Assembly (NCBI RefSeq): GCF_021155765.1
Contig: NC_060112.1
Coordinates: 8,184,001-8,248,000, forward strand
Length of the DNA: 64,000 bases
From: Diprion similis
Lineage: Eukaryota > Arthropoda > Insecta > Hymenoptera > Diprionidae
Direction of reading: 5' to 3'
Shown here: positions 38,001-49,900 of the stretch, piece by piece
How the letters are laid out: every line of letters begins with the position of its first letter
How positions within the stretch are numbered: position 1 is the stretch's first letter
The notes under the pieces: model-generated
Database searches by the model: none
Told to the model about the DNA's origin: nothing
The model's input: only the letters and a program-made list of their open reading frames with translations
Program-made: the position numbers and the translations under genes

Positions 38001-41000
38001 TGTTGTTGCCGTTTAATTTCTCAGAGCTTTTCTATGATATAACACTAGAGTTACATATAATGAGATTTCCTATAGATTTCAATACCGCGTAAATAAACTT
38101 CCAAATTATCTCAGATGAGAAAACATTAATTGGGTAGAGGATTTCTTCTTACACGTTATTTAGTAAGAAGGTAACACTTTTCTGTGAGATTTCTCTTTTC
38201 GGTCACTATTACCAAATTGATCACCTATATTCAACAAAAGGACAGGTAGAACTTGTGGCGACAATGAATTGATGCCTTACTCGGAAAGTATGGGCTATCA
38301 ATTTTTTTTACTTGTAAAATTAAGAAAAAATGAAGTAACCAACCAAAAAACATTTAAAAACTTGGCTACCACAATTTTCTATCTACAAGTCTAGAGATTT
38401 TTTAATTTTATACGTATCGTAAACTTTTTGATAAAATTACTCGAAAAGTGAGCTTGGAAATGATTAAAAATGAGCTTAAAAATTAAATTCAGACATGTAC
38501 TAGTAGAATAGTAGAAATACGTAGACACCAATAAACAGGAATTCAATTTCGAATAGGGTTATCTTGAAATCAGTGGAGACAAATTGTGCTCTTAAGAATC
38601 TCTTCAAGAAAAATTATCAGAAAGCGTAACACCGAATTACGTTAAATTTAAAATAAATACAACAAAATAATTTTTCATCAAAGGTAACATAATTCAATTG
38701 AAAATAGATGTATTATGACTCCGTGGTTAGAACATTGATCATGTAAAGTAACAAGAGAATAGATCAAAAAAGGAACATATTCTGTTAATGTCAGGATTCG
38801 GTTCCTGAGTATTCGTATAACGGGACTTGCCCCGAGAGATATGGACATTTAGAAATATGAATAAGAAGAAGAAAAAGGCTATTAATATATGAAAATGAAA
38901 AGTGCCAATAATATTAAATAAATTTACTGCAAGCTTTCTGCATGATTTTTCTTATATTTTAATTCAATTTTATCATAAGATTTTGAGAAACATAAATATC
39001 AAAGTGCTGAATAGCAATTAATATGCACAGTTTAAGCCCTAAATGAAAAACGTTATGTCATGGCATGCCTACAAAGAACTAGAAAATGCAACTTATAATT
39101 ATGTTAAGAAGACAAAGTAACTATGTGTTTCTGAAAACAACTTTTTTTCAGAAAGATCTTTTGCCTTAGTAAAAATATGTCTAGTTTCAGAGCGAATCCA
39201 CATCATTCATGTCAGAAGTTTATGAAATTTGAGCTGAAGCTTGTCACAATTACGACCACAGTAAAAATCACTATCAAAAGCCAAGTATACCGAATAAATA
39301 ATAGTCCAACATCCAGATATGATTTATTTCAAATACTATCTCGGTAACTGAACTTCATTGCATCTACTTAAAACTGTTATGTGCTCCGTAATATTGTACA
39401 CTTTAGCACATTATAGTCCAAAGATTTGATGCAGTGGTAGTATGAAATGAAATTTGCTTCACAATGTTCACATGCTGTGAATAGATGTATGATTTTCCCC
39501 TAAACATTTAACATTGATATTGATTGAAATACATGCTACATCAAAGAGCTTTACTACATACATATTTTCTGGGATCCCAATGTGATTATGATTATGGTAC
39601 CAAAATTAAGCATTCTTACAATAAAACAGATCTGTGACCTCAATTTGCAATTGATTGCGTGAAAAATGATGGTAGTAAAATAATATAATTAGAAGATGTA
39701 AAAAAACAAAACTGGGACCAATTTCATTATGGGAGGTGCAAAGTGTTTACGCCAAGTCATCTTAACTTGAAGTTGACTATAAGAATATTTGTTTGCTTCA
39801 AATTTTATCTAATTTTTTACTTTTTCACATAAATGACTTCACACAGACTGTTTTATGTTGTAATAATGAGGTTGAATTTTCTAGATCGACACGGTGTATG
39901 ACAATAATTGAGGTTGCAGATTTAGGATAACAAATACATGAATGCACAGTTGCGGCTTAGCAGTGCGTTTTGCATCAACGCATCTCAAAAACCGAATAAT
40001 TTTGCTGTACACAAGCATTGGATTTTGATAATGTCGACAATACGGTACTTTGAACAAACACTTTATAGCTAATTTCAAAGAACTTATAAGTCAATATAAT
40101 GTTCATTCACGTCTGAATCTGCATTATAGCAATGCTATCGATTACTTTCAAGATAATATGAGACGACAAGATACACATAAGATTTGTATGGACTTTCATA
40201 CCTGTATATTGCCAAAGCAGACAATGCACAAGTGATTAGAGTACCGGATACTTTTGTTATTTTGTCAAACGGGAACTTAATGATCGTTGTAACTAACCTG
40301 GTAGGATCTGATGATGGCCTGAACAGCAAGGTGATCATCGATGATCTTTTCATTGATTGGACTATGGGAAAGAGCAGGAGATGCTCCATACGGCATCAAT
40401 GATCCTGGTGGAACTTGGTTATAGTTTGGCACAAGAGATGGTGGTGCCTGGTAGGCAAGTCCAGGTGTCGCTCCAGCTGTACTGTTGCGAAAGAAGGAAT
40501 CCCACGACTTTCGTGAAAATTAAAAAATTAAGTAAATAACTGTTCGTAATTGGGTTTTCAATCGAATTTATAAATTTTATAGTGAGCCTAGGCGGAGCAG
40601 TCATATTTTTCTAGTAGTTATTCGTTCAAGTATCATATATTTTTCGAAAATATTAAGACATAGAAAATTTTAAATAACAGAGATTTTGGCTATTTATATT
40701 AATTATTTTTTCGATTAATCGACTAATTGGACAAACAATAATGCAAAGTCTACGATTGATTGATCAATGGCATAGCCCTACCAGATAACGAAATAGTGAT
40801 TCTTTTTTTAATGATCTCCTAAAAATCTATAGCTCATCTGAGATGAATAACTACAAAAAATTTTCAAAAATCGTCTTCCGCTATTTCCAAATCCTTATCG
40901 AGCCTCTTATTGGCATCGAGAATATTAAATACTGACCACGTGTACACTGTGGGGGTCTTGCAGCCATGCGTTGTACATTTCTTCAACATATGAGCTGGAG

Positions 41001-41185
41001 CTGCCATTTAAAAAAGGTTCAGTGGCTACAGGGCTGTTGTATCGGCGTGCAGGTACAGCTGTTACCACGTGACTGGTTCTTGCCAAGGGATCGCTTCTCA
41101 CCAACCAGGAGGCGAACCTCTTAGCCCCGCAGACTTGCGGAGCCAAGGGTGCCAATGAACTTATTACTGTCCTCGCCCTGTGCAT
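23098..41185 (-). CDS. OGDH: 2-oxoglutarate dehydrogenase E1 component, mitochondrial (14-exon coding path)
   Basis: Thiamine-diphosphate E1 of the 2-oxoglutarate dehydrogenase complex, converting 2-oxoglutarate to succinyl-CoA in the TCA cycle. Coding exons in transcript order: 41185-40937, 40507-40298, 37853-37733 or 34520-34418, 31531-31276, 30838-30604, 30466-30287, 29391-29211, 28891-28611, 28462-28234, 28148-27870, 27632-27454, 27272-26838, 25945-25791, 23197-23098 (TAA). All phases agree. The protein has 1029 residues with exon 3a or 1023 with 3b, as usual for the family. The start [16 protein letters not shown] is an Arg-rich mitochondrial presequence; six bases upstream is a splice acceptor, so the 5' UTR is split. 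Visible landmarks: E1 N-terminal motif [17 protein letters not shown], ThDP-binding GDAAFCGQG (from residue 425) with NNQIGFTT (458), and [11 protein letters not shown]. No disabling change was found. Confidence 0.97.
23198..25790 (-). other. OGDH last intron
   Basis: A 2.6-kb intron holding the probable cassette exon at 23429-23575. The rest is AT-rich; I see no other open, phase-compatible exon and no RNA gene. Confidence 0.55.
23429..23575 (-). CDS. OGDH: Probable OGDH C-terminal cassette exon (49 codons, Ser/Pro-rich)
   Basis: The minus-strand segment between TGTTGCAG and GTAATC is 147 nt, open throughout, and enters and leaves in phase 2, matching the junction between the exons at 25791 and 23197. 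It encodes [20 protein letters not shown], then [17 protein letters not shown] and [11 protein letters not shown], and would sit just before [15 protein letters not shown] near the C-terminus. Its base composition is more balanced than the surrounding intron. The tract before the acceptor is poor in pyrimidines, which suits a regulated exon. I know no equivalent in vertebrate OGDH. Confidence 0.6.
31871..31893. repeat. Poly-T run (T23)
   Basis: A homopolymer in the OGDH intron, an A tract on the transcribed strand. It could be the tail of an old retroposed fragment; no element was identified next to it. Confidence 0.85.
33177..33239 (-). CDS. Candidate OGDH cassette exon (21 codons, phase 1-1)
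   Basis: On the minus strand, GTCCACAG precedes and GTATGT follows a 63-nt segment. Read in phase 1, the phase in which both exon 3a and 3b end, it is fully open ([20 protein letters not shown]...) and exits in phase 1, the phase of the next exon at 31531. Both other phases fit worse; phase 0 hits TAG. A symmetrical exon in exactly the right phase is suggestive, but the polypyrimidine tract is weak and I recall no homologue. It could be an insect-specific insertion or chance. Confidence 0.4.
34418..34520 (-). CDS. OGDH: OGDH alternative exon 3b, with acidic SADLDD motif
   Basis: A 103-nt exon between GACAG and GTAAGC, with the same entry and exit phases as exon 3a. It encodes [20 protein letters not shown] and then [14 protein letters not shown]. 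Human OGDH has RGHHVAQLDPLGILDADLD at this place, and the DADLD motif there has been reported to bind calcium. The fly form IRGHNIAHLDPLEI also resembles 3b. Functional equivalence in this insect is inference. Confidence 0.9.
37733..37853 (-). CDS. OGDH: OGDH alternative exon 3a
   Basis: A 121-nt exon between ATAG and GTAAGG. It enters in phase 0 and leaves in phase 1, exactly like exon 3b. It encodes [20 protein letters not shown] and then [20 protein letters not shown]. It shares the RGH..A.LDPLGI frame with exon 3b but lacks that exon's acidic SADLDD motif. Including both 3a and 3b would break the frame (phase 1 into phase 0), so the two must be mutually exclusive. Confidence 0.9.
40705..40790. 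repeat. Second copy of the ATTAATCG repeat
   Basis: A shorter relative of the repeat at 17440-17600, sharing GATTAATCGACTAATTGG-like sequence and the exact block CAAAGTCTACGATTGA. It lies in OGDH intron 1, between the first and second coding exons. Confidence 0.5.
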
Positions 41186-41191
41186 TTTTAT

Positions 41192-44100
41192 CTGCAAGAA
41201 CACACAGTTTTTTCAGACTTTGGTAGTACATGTTGAGGAAAATCCAACGCATTATATCAGTAACCAGTTTGGAAATCAACTTATTGTTAGTAATTTATTA
41301 GAAAAACATGTACATTTTATATTCTTGTTTATGTACCAGAATAAATCAAACATTCAGATTTAAAATTTGTCAAGTGTGTCTGAAGAAGCATATTGCAATT
41401 GAAAAAAAAAAAGTCATTTGTAATAAACAGCATGTCAAAATTGTATAATAATTGCAAAATAATAATTAATCATTAGAGTTTTGAAAAATCTCCTATAATC
41501 AAGTTGGAACGAAAAACATCTACAATTGGGAAGAAAATTATTCTGAACTACAATTTCAGATATAAAAGCTACATATCCCCTTGATAACAGAATTGTCCTT
41601 GAAAAAATTAGGTTCGTCTAAATATTAATATTCTGCTACGTGATACGAAAGAAACAAAGATCCTTGGTACAAGACAGTGATACTGCCACTAAAGTGAAAC
41701 GCAAGTGCAATGACTCATAGTAAATTGAATTTCCTCAACTTCAATTACCTGGATCAGCGATTGCGCGTCAAAAAAATTTCTAGATAAAGCTACATGTACA
41801 CCTGATCCGGATGAGTAAATTAAATTTAAACCATAGATATAATCTGTACACTGGTGAGTATTTTAAGACAAATTATCATACGGTAATTTCATCAGCCGTT
41901 AAATGTGATTGTAAATAATTCTGCGTGAACTTTTAGTGACCAAAGTAGATGGAACCAGTTAGAGCCAGATATCGTTCAGTGCTAAATTTTCGCACAGTGT
42001 AACTGATTAATGTATGAATATGAAATGTAAATATAAAATGAGTATAAGTTATTTGTCTTCAGTCAACTACACAAACTTGTTACTTTTTTACGATTTGGAA
42101 TTACAGAGTGACCGAATAAGTATTACTTGAATAAATTTTATCACACATGTCTCAGTACGAGACAGTATAGAATTTTGATTGATTTAGAAACGGAATCACT
42201 GTTAAATGTGTGCAAGAGAAATGTGTTTAAATCTAAACACTTATTTGAGATCAAATTCCTATCAACTTGACTGCTGTTGTTCAAACCTGGAGTCTTACAG
42301 GTCACATGTGACATGCTGAAGTAAATAACGTGATAATGCCATCATAGGACTTTGACGTAAATATGTATTATTTGGCCACCAGCTTCCATTTTTCATTAGT
42401 TTTTATTTTTGTCCAAACACTGATACCTCGTTATAATAATGACTTGCTTGTAACCATATAAAGAAAGCAAACAACAATCATTTGAAAGCTACCAAAAAAA
42501 GTTTTAAGACTCAGCTAATAGTCAAATAATGCTGAAACATATACATTGATTGCTCATTTGTCAAGTTTGTATACAACTGATACTGAGAAAGTTATCTGTA
42601 GCTATCGCTAGCTGAAATGCTGACAGGTATTGAGAGCTAATGATAAGAAACGTGATTCTCATAAATCAGAAATAAACGTCTAGTCAGCTTATGTAAGCTT
42701 GAAACTGTGGGCAAGTTCTCTTTGTATCACAAGACGGATTACAGTATTAGCTGCGATTTGATCAAACTCAAGATAATTCAACCATACTTATTGAGCTTCA
42801 CCACGATAGTTCAATACAGGATGTAGACTGATCTTCGATCAGATAAAGAAGATGTATGGCACAGTAGAACAGTGTGGAGTATGGAACAGTGATCAGAAAA
42901 TTTAAGTATTCATCTCTCAGTATGCTGTGAAATTTTCCCTCTATGACTTAGACTCAGATGATCTCATGTTTGAAATTGTTTGTTACATAAGACGAAGTAA
43001 TGATGAAACGAGGCTGTGAAACCCCAGTTAAAAAAACTTGTTAAAATCTCATATAATGTGAATAGTTTTCAACGACTATTGGAATTTGTTTTCCATGTTT
43101 TTAATTATTCTCTCATAACAGTTTTTACGTTACATCTTTCAAGCAATATTTTTCAGTCGCGTAAAGTGTCTCCCAGTTCTATTAGAAACAGAATGTTAAC
43201 GTACAGTGTAACTATAGTCCCTGCTGATTATGATTTTCAAAATAGAATTGATTGAGAAACACGAACACGACAACACAAAGAAACATAGGGGGAAAAATTT
43301 ATTCTAGAGGAAACTCTTAACCAGATAGCAGTTACAAAGCAGCATTGCTCTACCTTGTAAAATTTATTCACAGGGCTCTTTCTAGACGTGGTTTGACAGA
43401 CCAAAATTTACGCTTTGTATGGCGGAAACTCGTAAGATAAGAAAAAAAAAAGAGGAACCAATTGAACCATTACATAAAATTTTCTGATATATCCGTAGTT
43501 TTTATAACATCTGGAAAATCTTAACCAGAACTTGATTGATTAAAAATGAAAAATTGTGAGCTTCGAGTAAACTAAGGCAACTATTACAAGGCATAAATTT
43601 TATGTAAATTTAAAGGTAGTCACGTGACTAAATTAGCTAAATTCTAATAGGACAAAACTCACAATCTTTTAATTGATCAATCGATATAAAATGATGCACT
43701 TATAGATAAGTAAAAGCAATAATTGAACTTTATTTCGATTAGATATCCGTAGGAAACGATTAATTTACTCGATTCGCATGCACTAGAGGAAATTGTGTAT
43801 GTTTCGCACAGGCCAGGATTAGTCACAAGGAACTCGGCACACCGCCGAGTCAGCTCATAGTACCTCGTTTGATCAACTGTATTGAAGAAAAGGAACAGCC
43901 AAATGAGATATGGATGGTAAACTGTTATACAATTCATTAGTTCCATTCTCTTGTATAACTTACACAACAGAAAGCAGGGTAATATTGAAAATGAATATGA
44001 AGTCGAAGACTTTTCTGGTAAATGACGGCCAATATTACCAGCATAATATTGAAAATTTCAATTTCCCGTAATTCTCGTAATTTCAACTCTACTTTAATCA

Positions 44101-44838
44101 TGTTGGGTGTCTATTTCTTGAAGTGTGCGTTTAGTTGCACGTGACATCTGACTCGTGACATTGCCGCTTTTGTTTGTTTTTTTTGTTTTTTTTTCTTTTC
44201 TTCTTTTTATATTTTTCACCGTAAAAGCGCGGCTGTACATTTCGAAAGCGAGTCTAAAAGGGCGGGAAATTGTAACGGAAAGTAGATTGTGGAGGGCTGG
44301 CAAAATGCGCTGCTATTTATATTTGTGAAACAATTCGGGATTACACAACCGGAGCGAATTCTGGCGCGACGTCCGCAAGTGCCTGCATGGGTATGGCGCT
44401 TTGTGGGTGTACATTCGCGCGTATGTAGGTGACGAATAATACGGTATTAAAGGGAACAAGGTTATACGTACTGCACTAGAACGAGAATCGATTAAAGTTC
44501 CGTTCTGCCGTGTAACGCGCCTTACAATTATGCAACGATATTCCTGCCGTTTATTTCACCTCAATTTCGGTTTTCTAAATTAACTGTTCTCTGTCGCTAA
44601 TTTGAATCTGCGAAGGTTGTGTGCGATAAAAATATATGTGACATATCGCGATAGGTGGATGCCAGGGTGACTATTTTTAACATGCGCAATAATTTACGTA
44701 ACGTAATTTCCTCGAATTTTTTGATAAATGGACTAGTTCAACGCCGCCATTATTTTGATACGTTAATTATTCTTCACGAGCGGTTCATGTAACTCGGAAA
44801 TCGATTAGAACGTAAAATTTTGACCTCGACTCGCTTAC
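41192..44838 (-). other. OGDH 5' UTR intron
   Basis: A 3.6-kb intron inferred from a splice acceptor (TTCTTGCAG) six bases upstream of the start codon and a strong donor (CATCAG|GTAAGCGAG) at 44838. An unexplained exon-like stretch lies at about 43770-43875. Nothing else was recognised. Confidence 0.5.
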
Positions 44839-44930
44839 CTGATGTTAGCGGAACGACGGTGACAGGACAACCACCATTTGCAATCCCATCCGTCGCTTCT
44901 ATAGACCCTCCCTATGCCCGAATATCTGTA
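44839..44930 (-). other. OGDH: Probable non-coding first exon of OGDH
   Basis: A GC-richer minus-strand segment ending in CATCAG, directly before a near-consensus donor GTAAGC. The next good acceptor on this strand is the one abutting the OGDH start exon, at 41192. The 5' end is only approximate; no TATA box or initiator was identified. The exon contains no ATG needed for OGDH. Inference from splice signals and composition. Confidence 0.45.
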
Positions 44931-46163
44931 AGCTAGACAGTTACGACGTCTAGCTAATCTCTGCAGGTATTACGCTCAATTGTTAGATGGCGCTAGTTTC
45001 GCGAACGAGTTATGCTATACGCTCGCCACCACAAGTCTATGGCCACCACTGAACTCTATATTACAGGCATTACAGGCAAAGCCGTAGTGACGTCATTAGA
45101 CCGTCGAGAATAATATTCTGCCATGCAGCGCGGAATTCAAATATGCTACGCAACGATAGATAATGAAGAAGTGATATTCGTGATACAATACATTTCCTCA
45201 ACCTGTAATAACTTGTACAATTAATTATAAGTACTATTGATTGTATGGATATATTGTAAGACGATATGTATGTGATCGCTTTCGACGGCCAAAGTATGAA
45301 CGGAAAAACGTATTATTATATTTCAGTGAGAAGAACAGACTTAAAATGAGGGCCTCTAGCCAGCCACACGGATCGCAATGTAAATTCGAATTTTTGCACC
45401 ATTAGAATGGTCTCAGAATATAGCAGGTCTGAATCAAAGATATCAAAGGTCCCGCCACAAGTATTTCCTCTGGTTTTAGTTACTCCGGACTCTCGGTATA
45501 TTAAGAGGTGAAAAAATAGTTACTATGCCGCAGAAGACTTGACAGCAAATATAAAAAATAAATTTTTCGAACAGTGCGGTAAAACAACCGATTTTCGATT
45601 ATAATTGTAATAGTAGGTTGGTTATAAATAGGAGGTGTTTCTATCGATTTATCAATGGAAAAAATAATGGAATAATTAATACTTTAATCAATTGCGGAAT
45701 AGATTACGTATCAAGATATGAATGTTGCAGATGGCATCTGTGGTAATTTTTTAATGTATTCTTTTCCAGAGTTGAATCGTAAACCTGTTTTATTTTACCA
45801 ATATTAATACATGTAATTGATACTTGACCACTAAGGTCACCTATTGTATTTATTTACAATTCGTTTTTTGGAAACTGATCTCTAATATAACATTTTTAAT
45901 ATGGTGCTAAGGCTAGTAGCTAGAATGCACCCAATTTCTTTTAAATTTAACAATGTTATAAAATTGCACACCTATAATCTTATCAGAATATTACTATTCC
46001 ATAATATTTGCCACAGTTCTGATTCACAAGTTTCGATGTATTATTTTAATCAACGATAGGATATTTGTCCGGTAACTTCGGCCGCTACGTTTAGCTTGAT
46101 ATTTCTCATAATTATGAGACCCAATAGCAATTACGCGTATATTCACGTGACTTTCTATTTGAT
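44931..46163. other. Spacer between OGDH promoter and LIPT2 stop codon
   Basis: About 1.2 kb, holding the presumed OGDH promoter at the left and the LIPT2 3' UTR at the right. A minus-strand AATAAA at 45849-45854 is a candidate LIPT2 polyadenylation signal. No open frame of note. Confidence 0.5.
45849..45854 (-). terminator. Candidate polyadenylation signal of LIPT2
   Basis: AATAAA on the minus strand, about 310 nt beyond the LIPT2 stop. Closer variant signals may exist, so this is only the best canonical candidate. Confidence 0.35.
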
Positions 46164-46886
46164 TTACTGGTATGTCGAATTAACAGCAGTTCTTAGTAAG
46201 TTCGATGCTTTGTTCAGCGGATAGTCAATCAGAGAGCATTCAAATTGATCTTTAAACGCATTACACAGCACAGGGATTACATCGTCAACCGTAATATCCT
46301 GTTTTAGTTCTTTACTTATGCTTGTGACGCCCTTCCCCTTGATACCGCAAGGCACAATATGCTCAAACCACTTCAAATCGGTGTTGCAGTTCAGAGCAAG
46401 TCCGTGAGTCGTTATGTATCGACTTCCGTGAATTCCGATAGCGCAAATTTTGTTATTGTTTACCCAAACTCCTGTGTCAGGCGAGGTTTCACCTTTGATA
46501 CCGAATTCCGCGCATAATCGTATTATCATGTTTTCTATCTCATTCACGTACCATCTAATACTTGCTTGTGCGAATTGCTTCAGATTCAAAATTGGGTATG
46601 CAATGAGTTGGCCAGGTCCATGAAAAGTAATCAGCCCACCACGATTGGTTTTAAAGAATTGGGCGCCAAGTTTTGTCAACTTTCTTTCTTCTTCCACAGA
46701 ATAATCTTTCCTCCGTATTCCAATGGTGTAGACTGGATTGTGCTCCAGTAAGACCAAAGTGTTCTGTGTCTCTGTTACTAACTCTTTATTACCGTGATGT
46801 AAATCGGCTAAGATCTTCTGCAAACTAAGGGCTGCTCCATAATCCAATCTTCCGGCCCGGAGGACCTTCACGATTCTATTGCTCAT
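46164..46886 (-). CDS. LIPT2: Octanoyl-[acyl-carrier-protein]:protein N-octanoyltransferase, mitochondrial (LIPT2/LipB family)
   Basis: A single-exon gene of 240 residues, the family's usual size. LIPT2 transfers octanoyl from mitochondrial acyl-carrier protein to a lipoyl domain, the first step of de novo protein lipoylation before lipoyl synthase. LipB hallmarks are all present: LLEHNPVYTIG (47-57), RGGLITFHGPGQLIAYPI (82-99), the catalytic lysine in NNKICAIGI (Lys146) and the catalytic cysteine in HIVPCGIKGKGVTSI (Cys180). ATG at 46886 gives a start (MSNRIVKVLRAGRLDYGAAL) that aligns well with the family. The upstream exonuclease gene stops only 104 bp before it on the same strand. OGDH, whose complex needs lipoate, is the next gene downstream. 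Confidence 0.95.
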   Translation of the reverse strand: MSNRIVKVLRAGRLDYGAALSLQKILADLHHGNKELVTETQNTLVLLEHNPVYTIGIRRKDYSVEEERKLTKLGAQFFKTNRGGLITFHGPGQLIAYPILNLKQFAQASIRWYVNEIENMIIRLCAEFGIKGETSPDTGVWVNNNKICAIGIHGSRYITTHGLALNCNTDLKWFEHIVPCGIKGKGVTSISKELKQDITVDDVIPVLCNAFKDQFECSLIDYPLNKASNLLRTAVNSTYQ

Positions 46887-46961
46887 AGCTATTATTCAGA
46901 AATTTGTTTGCGTAGTTTGAAAAGTCGAAAGTATTGATATGCCGATCGTTCTTAGGACCAA

Positions 46962-46967
46962 TTTATT
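46962..46967 (-). terminator. Polyadenylation signal of the exonuclease gene inside the 104-bp spacer
   Basis: AATAAA on the minus strand, 23 nt after the exonuclease stop at 46991. With usual cleavage 10-30 nt later, the exonuclease mRNA would end only about 50-60 bp before the LIPT2 start codon. Confidence 0.6.
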
Positions 46968-46990
46968 CCTGGAATTTTCCCCTTGGTTAC

Positions 46991-49900
46991 TTATGATGCA
47001 TTTTCATTTGCTTTATCTTGCAATGTGTTGTAAAGCAGTAGAGATACCTAGAACAAAAGAACCATCTGATTTGTTAAACTGCCCAGTCAGGAGATGAATT
47101 GGGGCAAATTGTTGAAATTGTCCTTGCAGTATTGCAAGGGGTTTGGCCTACAGTCCAATAAAAAGTTAAAACATTCGTTGAAAATACAGACTTATTTTTT
47201 CCTAGTATTTTGTTGTTACCTGGAGTTATAATTGATTATTCTTGAATTTCGTGCATTTTTTGGAAATTTATGACATAAACATGAATTGAGATAAAAGCCT
47301 AAAAGTTGGGGAATATGTCTCATAGAACAAAAATTACAAAATTATATATATTTTCTGTAGATTTCATACGACTTTGTATATGTTGGTACATATTTGATAC
47401 TGCAAACTTTAAGGTCATCTGATATTTCAATTTTCTGTAATCAAACATTTTTTTAATACTTACATAGGCATCAGTGGCAGCATAGGATTTTTGGGCGTCG
47501 CTGAGAGGCTGAATGTGCCACTTACTGCGTCGTACTTTAGGATCTTTGGAAATTTCTTTTTGAAGCTGATATTGAGGTAAACAAAATGCACACATCAAGC
47601 ATTGGTTAGTTCAAGTCTCATGAGTTTGAAGTTTGTAACGTTAATGTAAGGAAACACTAAAAAACAACCACTATTTTGTAATTTTAAAATGACAAGTTTT
47701 CAAAATATGAGCATATTTTGGTTTATTCAGATTTAACCAGATTTAAGTAATCCTAAAGTGCTAAATATGGACTTTTCCGAAAAATGAATTTTTACAATAA
47801 CATTGCAAATTTCAAACCCATTCGGCTTCACCATATAAATGAAAACTAAGCTGCACTGAACTGTAATTAATTGTTTCGGATACATTGATCTAATGATGCC
47901 AACTTGGCTTTATGAGAGTTCGATTACTGCTGTTTGATTTTCAAGAAACGAGTATCTACAAGTGTATTTTCCATTTAATATCCTAGTAATTTTAACATAA
48001 AGTCAACTTACCACATAAGCTGTGAGATTTGCCATACTCCATCGACACGATCGATTTAGTGTTGCATTTGCAAACGTACCACAATCAATGCAATTATTTT
48101 CAACAACCTTTTGAGACGGGAATTCTTTGAAATCTCTACCAAGTTTCCATATGTCACTAAAAATAAAACCTCATTTGGCATCGTCTTCTATTGCAACAAA
48201 TACAGTTAATAGACACAGTTTTAGTAAAATAATAAACTGTTAAAATATTCTGTTGCCAAGAAATCACATGTATGTTTCATCTGATTATCGAGTAGAAAGC
48301 AATTAAAAAGTAGAAAACTGAGAGAACAAATCTTCTACTCTTACAAATGTACCAAGTGTACTAATTATGGTTTTTCACCACAAGATCAAACATAGAGATT
48401 TTTGAAATTTAATTCATTAAACTTAAAAAATCTGCGACATCATTATAATTGATGATTTTTGAATGCACACTGCTTCCTAGCAAGTTATTCTATTCTCTGA
48501 ACAATCAAACTCCTATCTTTAATTTATACCGAGGAATGACGTTTAAGATTGTGAGCTTACTTTTTTATATTAACTCCAACGAGTCTAACTTTTGGATGAA
48601 TCAGCAGCTCGACAAGAGCAGCTGGTAATTTTTTCAATTCATAGACATGCAGAAGATGGCAAATTTTATAATCCATACAGATTTGTATCAAAGCTGTTTT
48701 TCCACTTCCTGTTTGGAAGCTAAATGGCCATTCAAGATCAAACCCTATCGGAACGATTAGATCTGTTTTCTTCTCAACGAGTTGCCTGAAGAAAAAACAT
48801 TCGTATTCATTGGATTATAAAAACAAAATTTCAATTTCAGTTCTTAATGTAAACTATAAAAAAAAAGGAACATTTTCATTTTAAGCAAATTAGATCCAAA
48901 CTCTTACAGTACTTCATCGCAGGCCATTGCACAATCACCAAACGTGTCAGCATAATTGATTTTGCCCTCAAATAGGATTTCTGACAGCACGAGTACCGGT
49001 TTAACTACTTTGGTTTTGTTGTTTTCCTGATAAACAAAAACTTTGTATTTGATATTTGTTAGGCAAATTGATTTAGAGATTTTATAAACTAGATGCAGAA
49101 TATCATTTTCAAAGAAACCAAATATAGAACAAGTCTTTTCTATCTAGTTGTTAAGTCCTGAATCAGAAAGAATAGGAAGTCAGCCACACTCTTGCCAGTC
49201 TTAGAAATGCATCACGTTCACAAGCAAGAAAGTAGTTTGAAACAGTATAAATAAAATTATTCAAAACTGTGTGTAGAATATAAAGGTAAGCTTACATTGA
49301 TTGTAGTAACTTGACTTAAAATTTCACTTATTCTAAACATCGATACATGTGAAAATTTTCATTTCATTTCATTTAATGAGTCGAAAGTAATGGCTCCGAT
49401 CTATTTTTCAAGTTTTTTACTCGACTGTACTACTAAAAAAGAGTGGTGGCATATTTTAAACAAAATGAAAACAAAAAATTGTGTGCAAACTATTGGATAT
49501 TCTGAGATTTGTTGATCATCAACTGAGTTCTATATTCACTGAATCCTGAATAAAATCTCACTCTGAATGCCAGTTACGGCAAAAATACGTGCACTGATCC
49601 CATTTGATAACGGAATAGTTTATTTTTGGCTATTTCGTAAAAAGTAGATATTTCCATCACAGCTCTAAACCGACTTTTAACTCTAGGTATAAACTCATTG
49701 CACAAAACACGAAATGAAAGAAAAATAATAAAGAAATAAAATTAAAATATATTAGAAAAGTAAATTGATGTACCTTCGCGGCTGCTCCCATGATTCGAGG
49801 CGATCGTCGAGGTTGTATTTCATTATTCTCGATAAGTTTACTCTGTAAATGTTCTAATTGTACAATAACAACATACAAACATTTAATGGAAATATTGGTT

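Larger units (their letters stand above)
31532..40297 (-). other. OGDH introns around the alternative third exons
   Basis: About 8.8 kb of intron interrupted by exons 3a (37733-37853) and 3b (34418-34520) and by the candidate cassette at 33177-33239. It contains a T23 run at 31871-31893. A 142-codon plus-strand open frame at 36092-36520 is rich in Ile, Phe and Asn and shows no family resemblance. No third copy of the RGH...LDPLGI exon was found by eye. Confidence 0.55.

Noticed and set aside
38780-38850. tRNA-like block containing GATTCGGTTCC
   Set aside because: No acceptor stem, D-arm or anticodon arm can be drawn around it; it is intron sequence.
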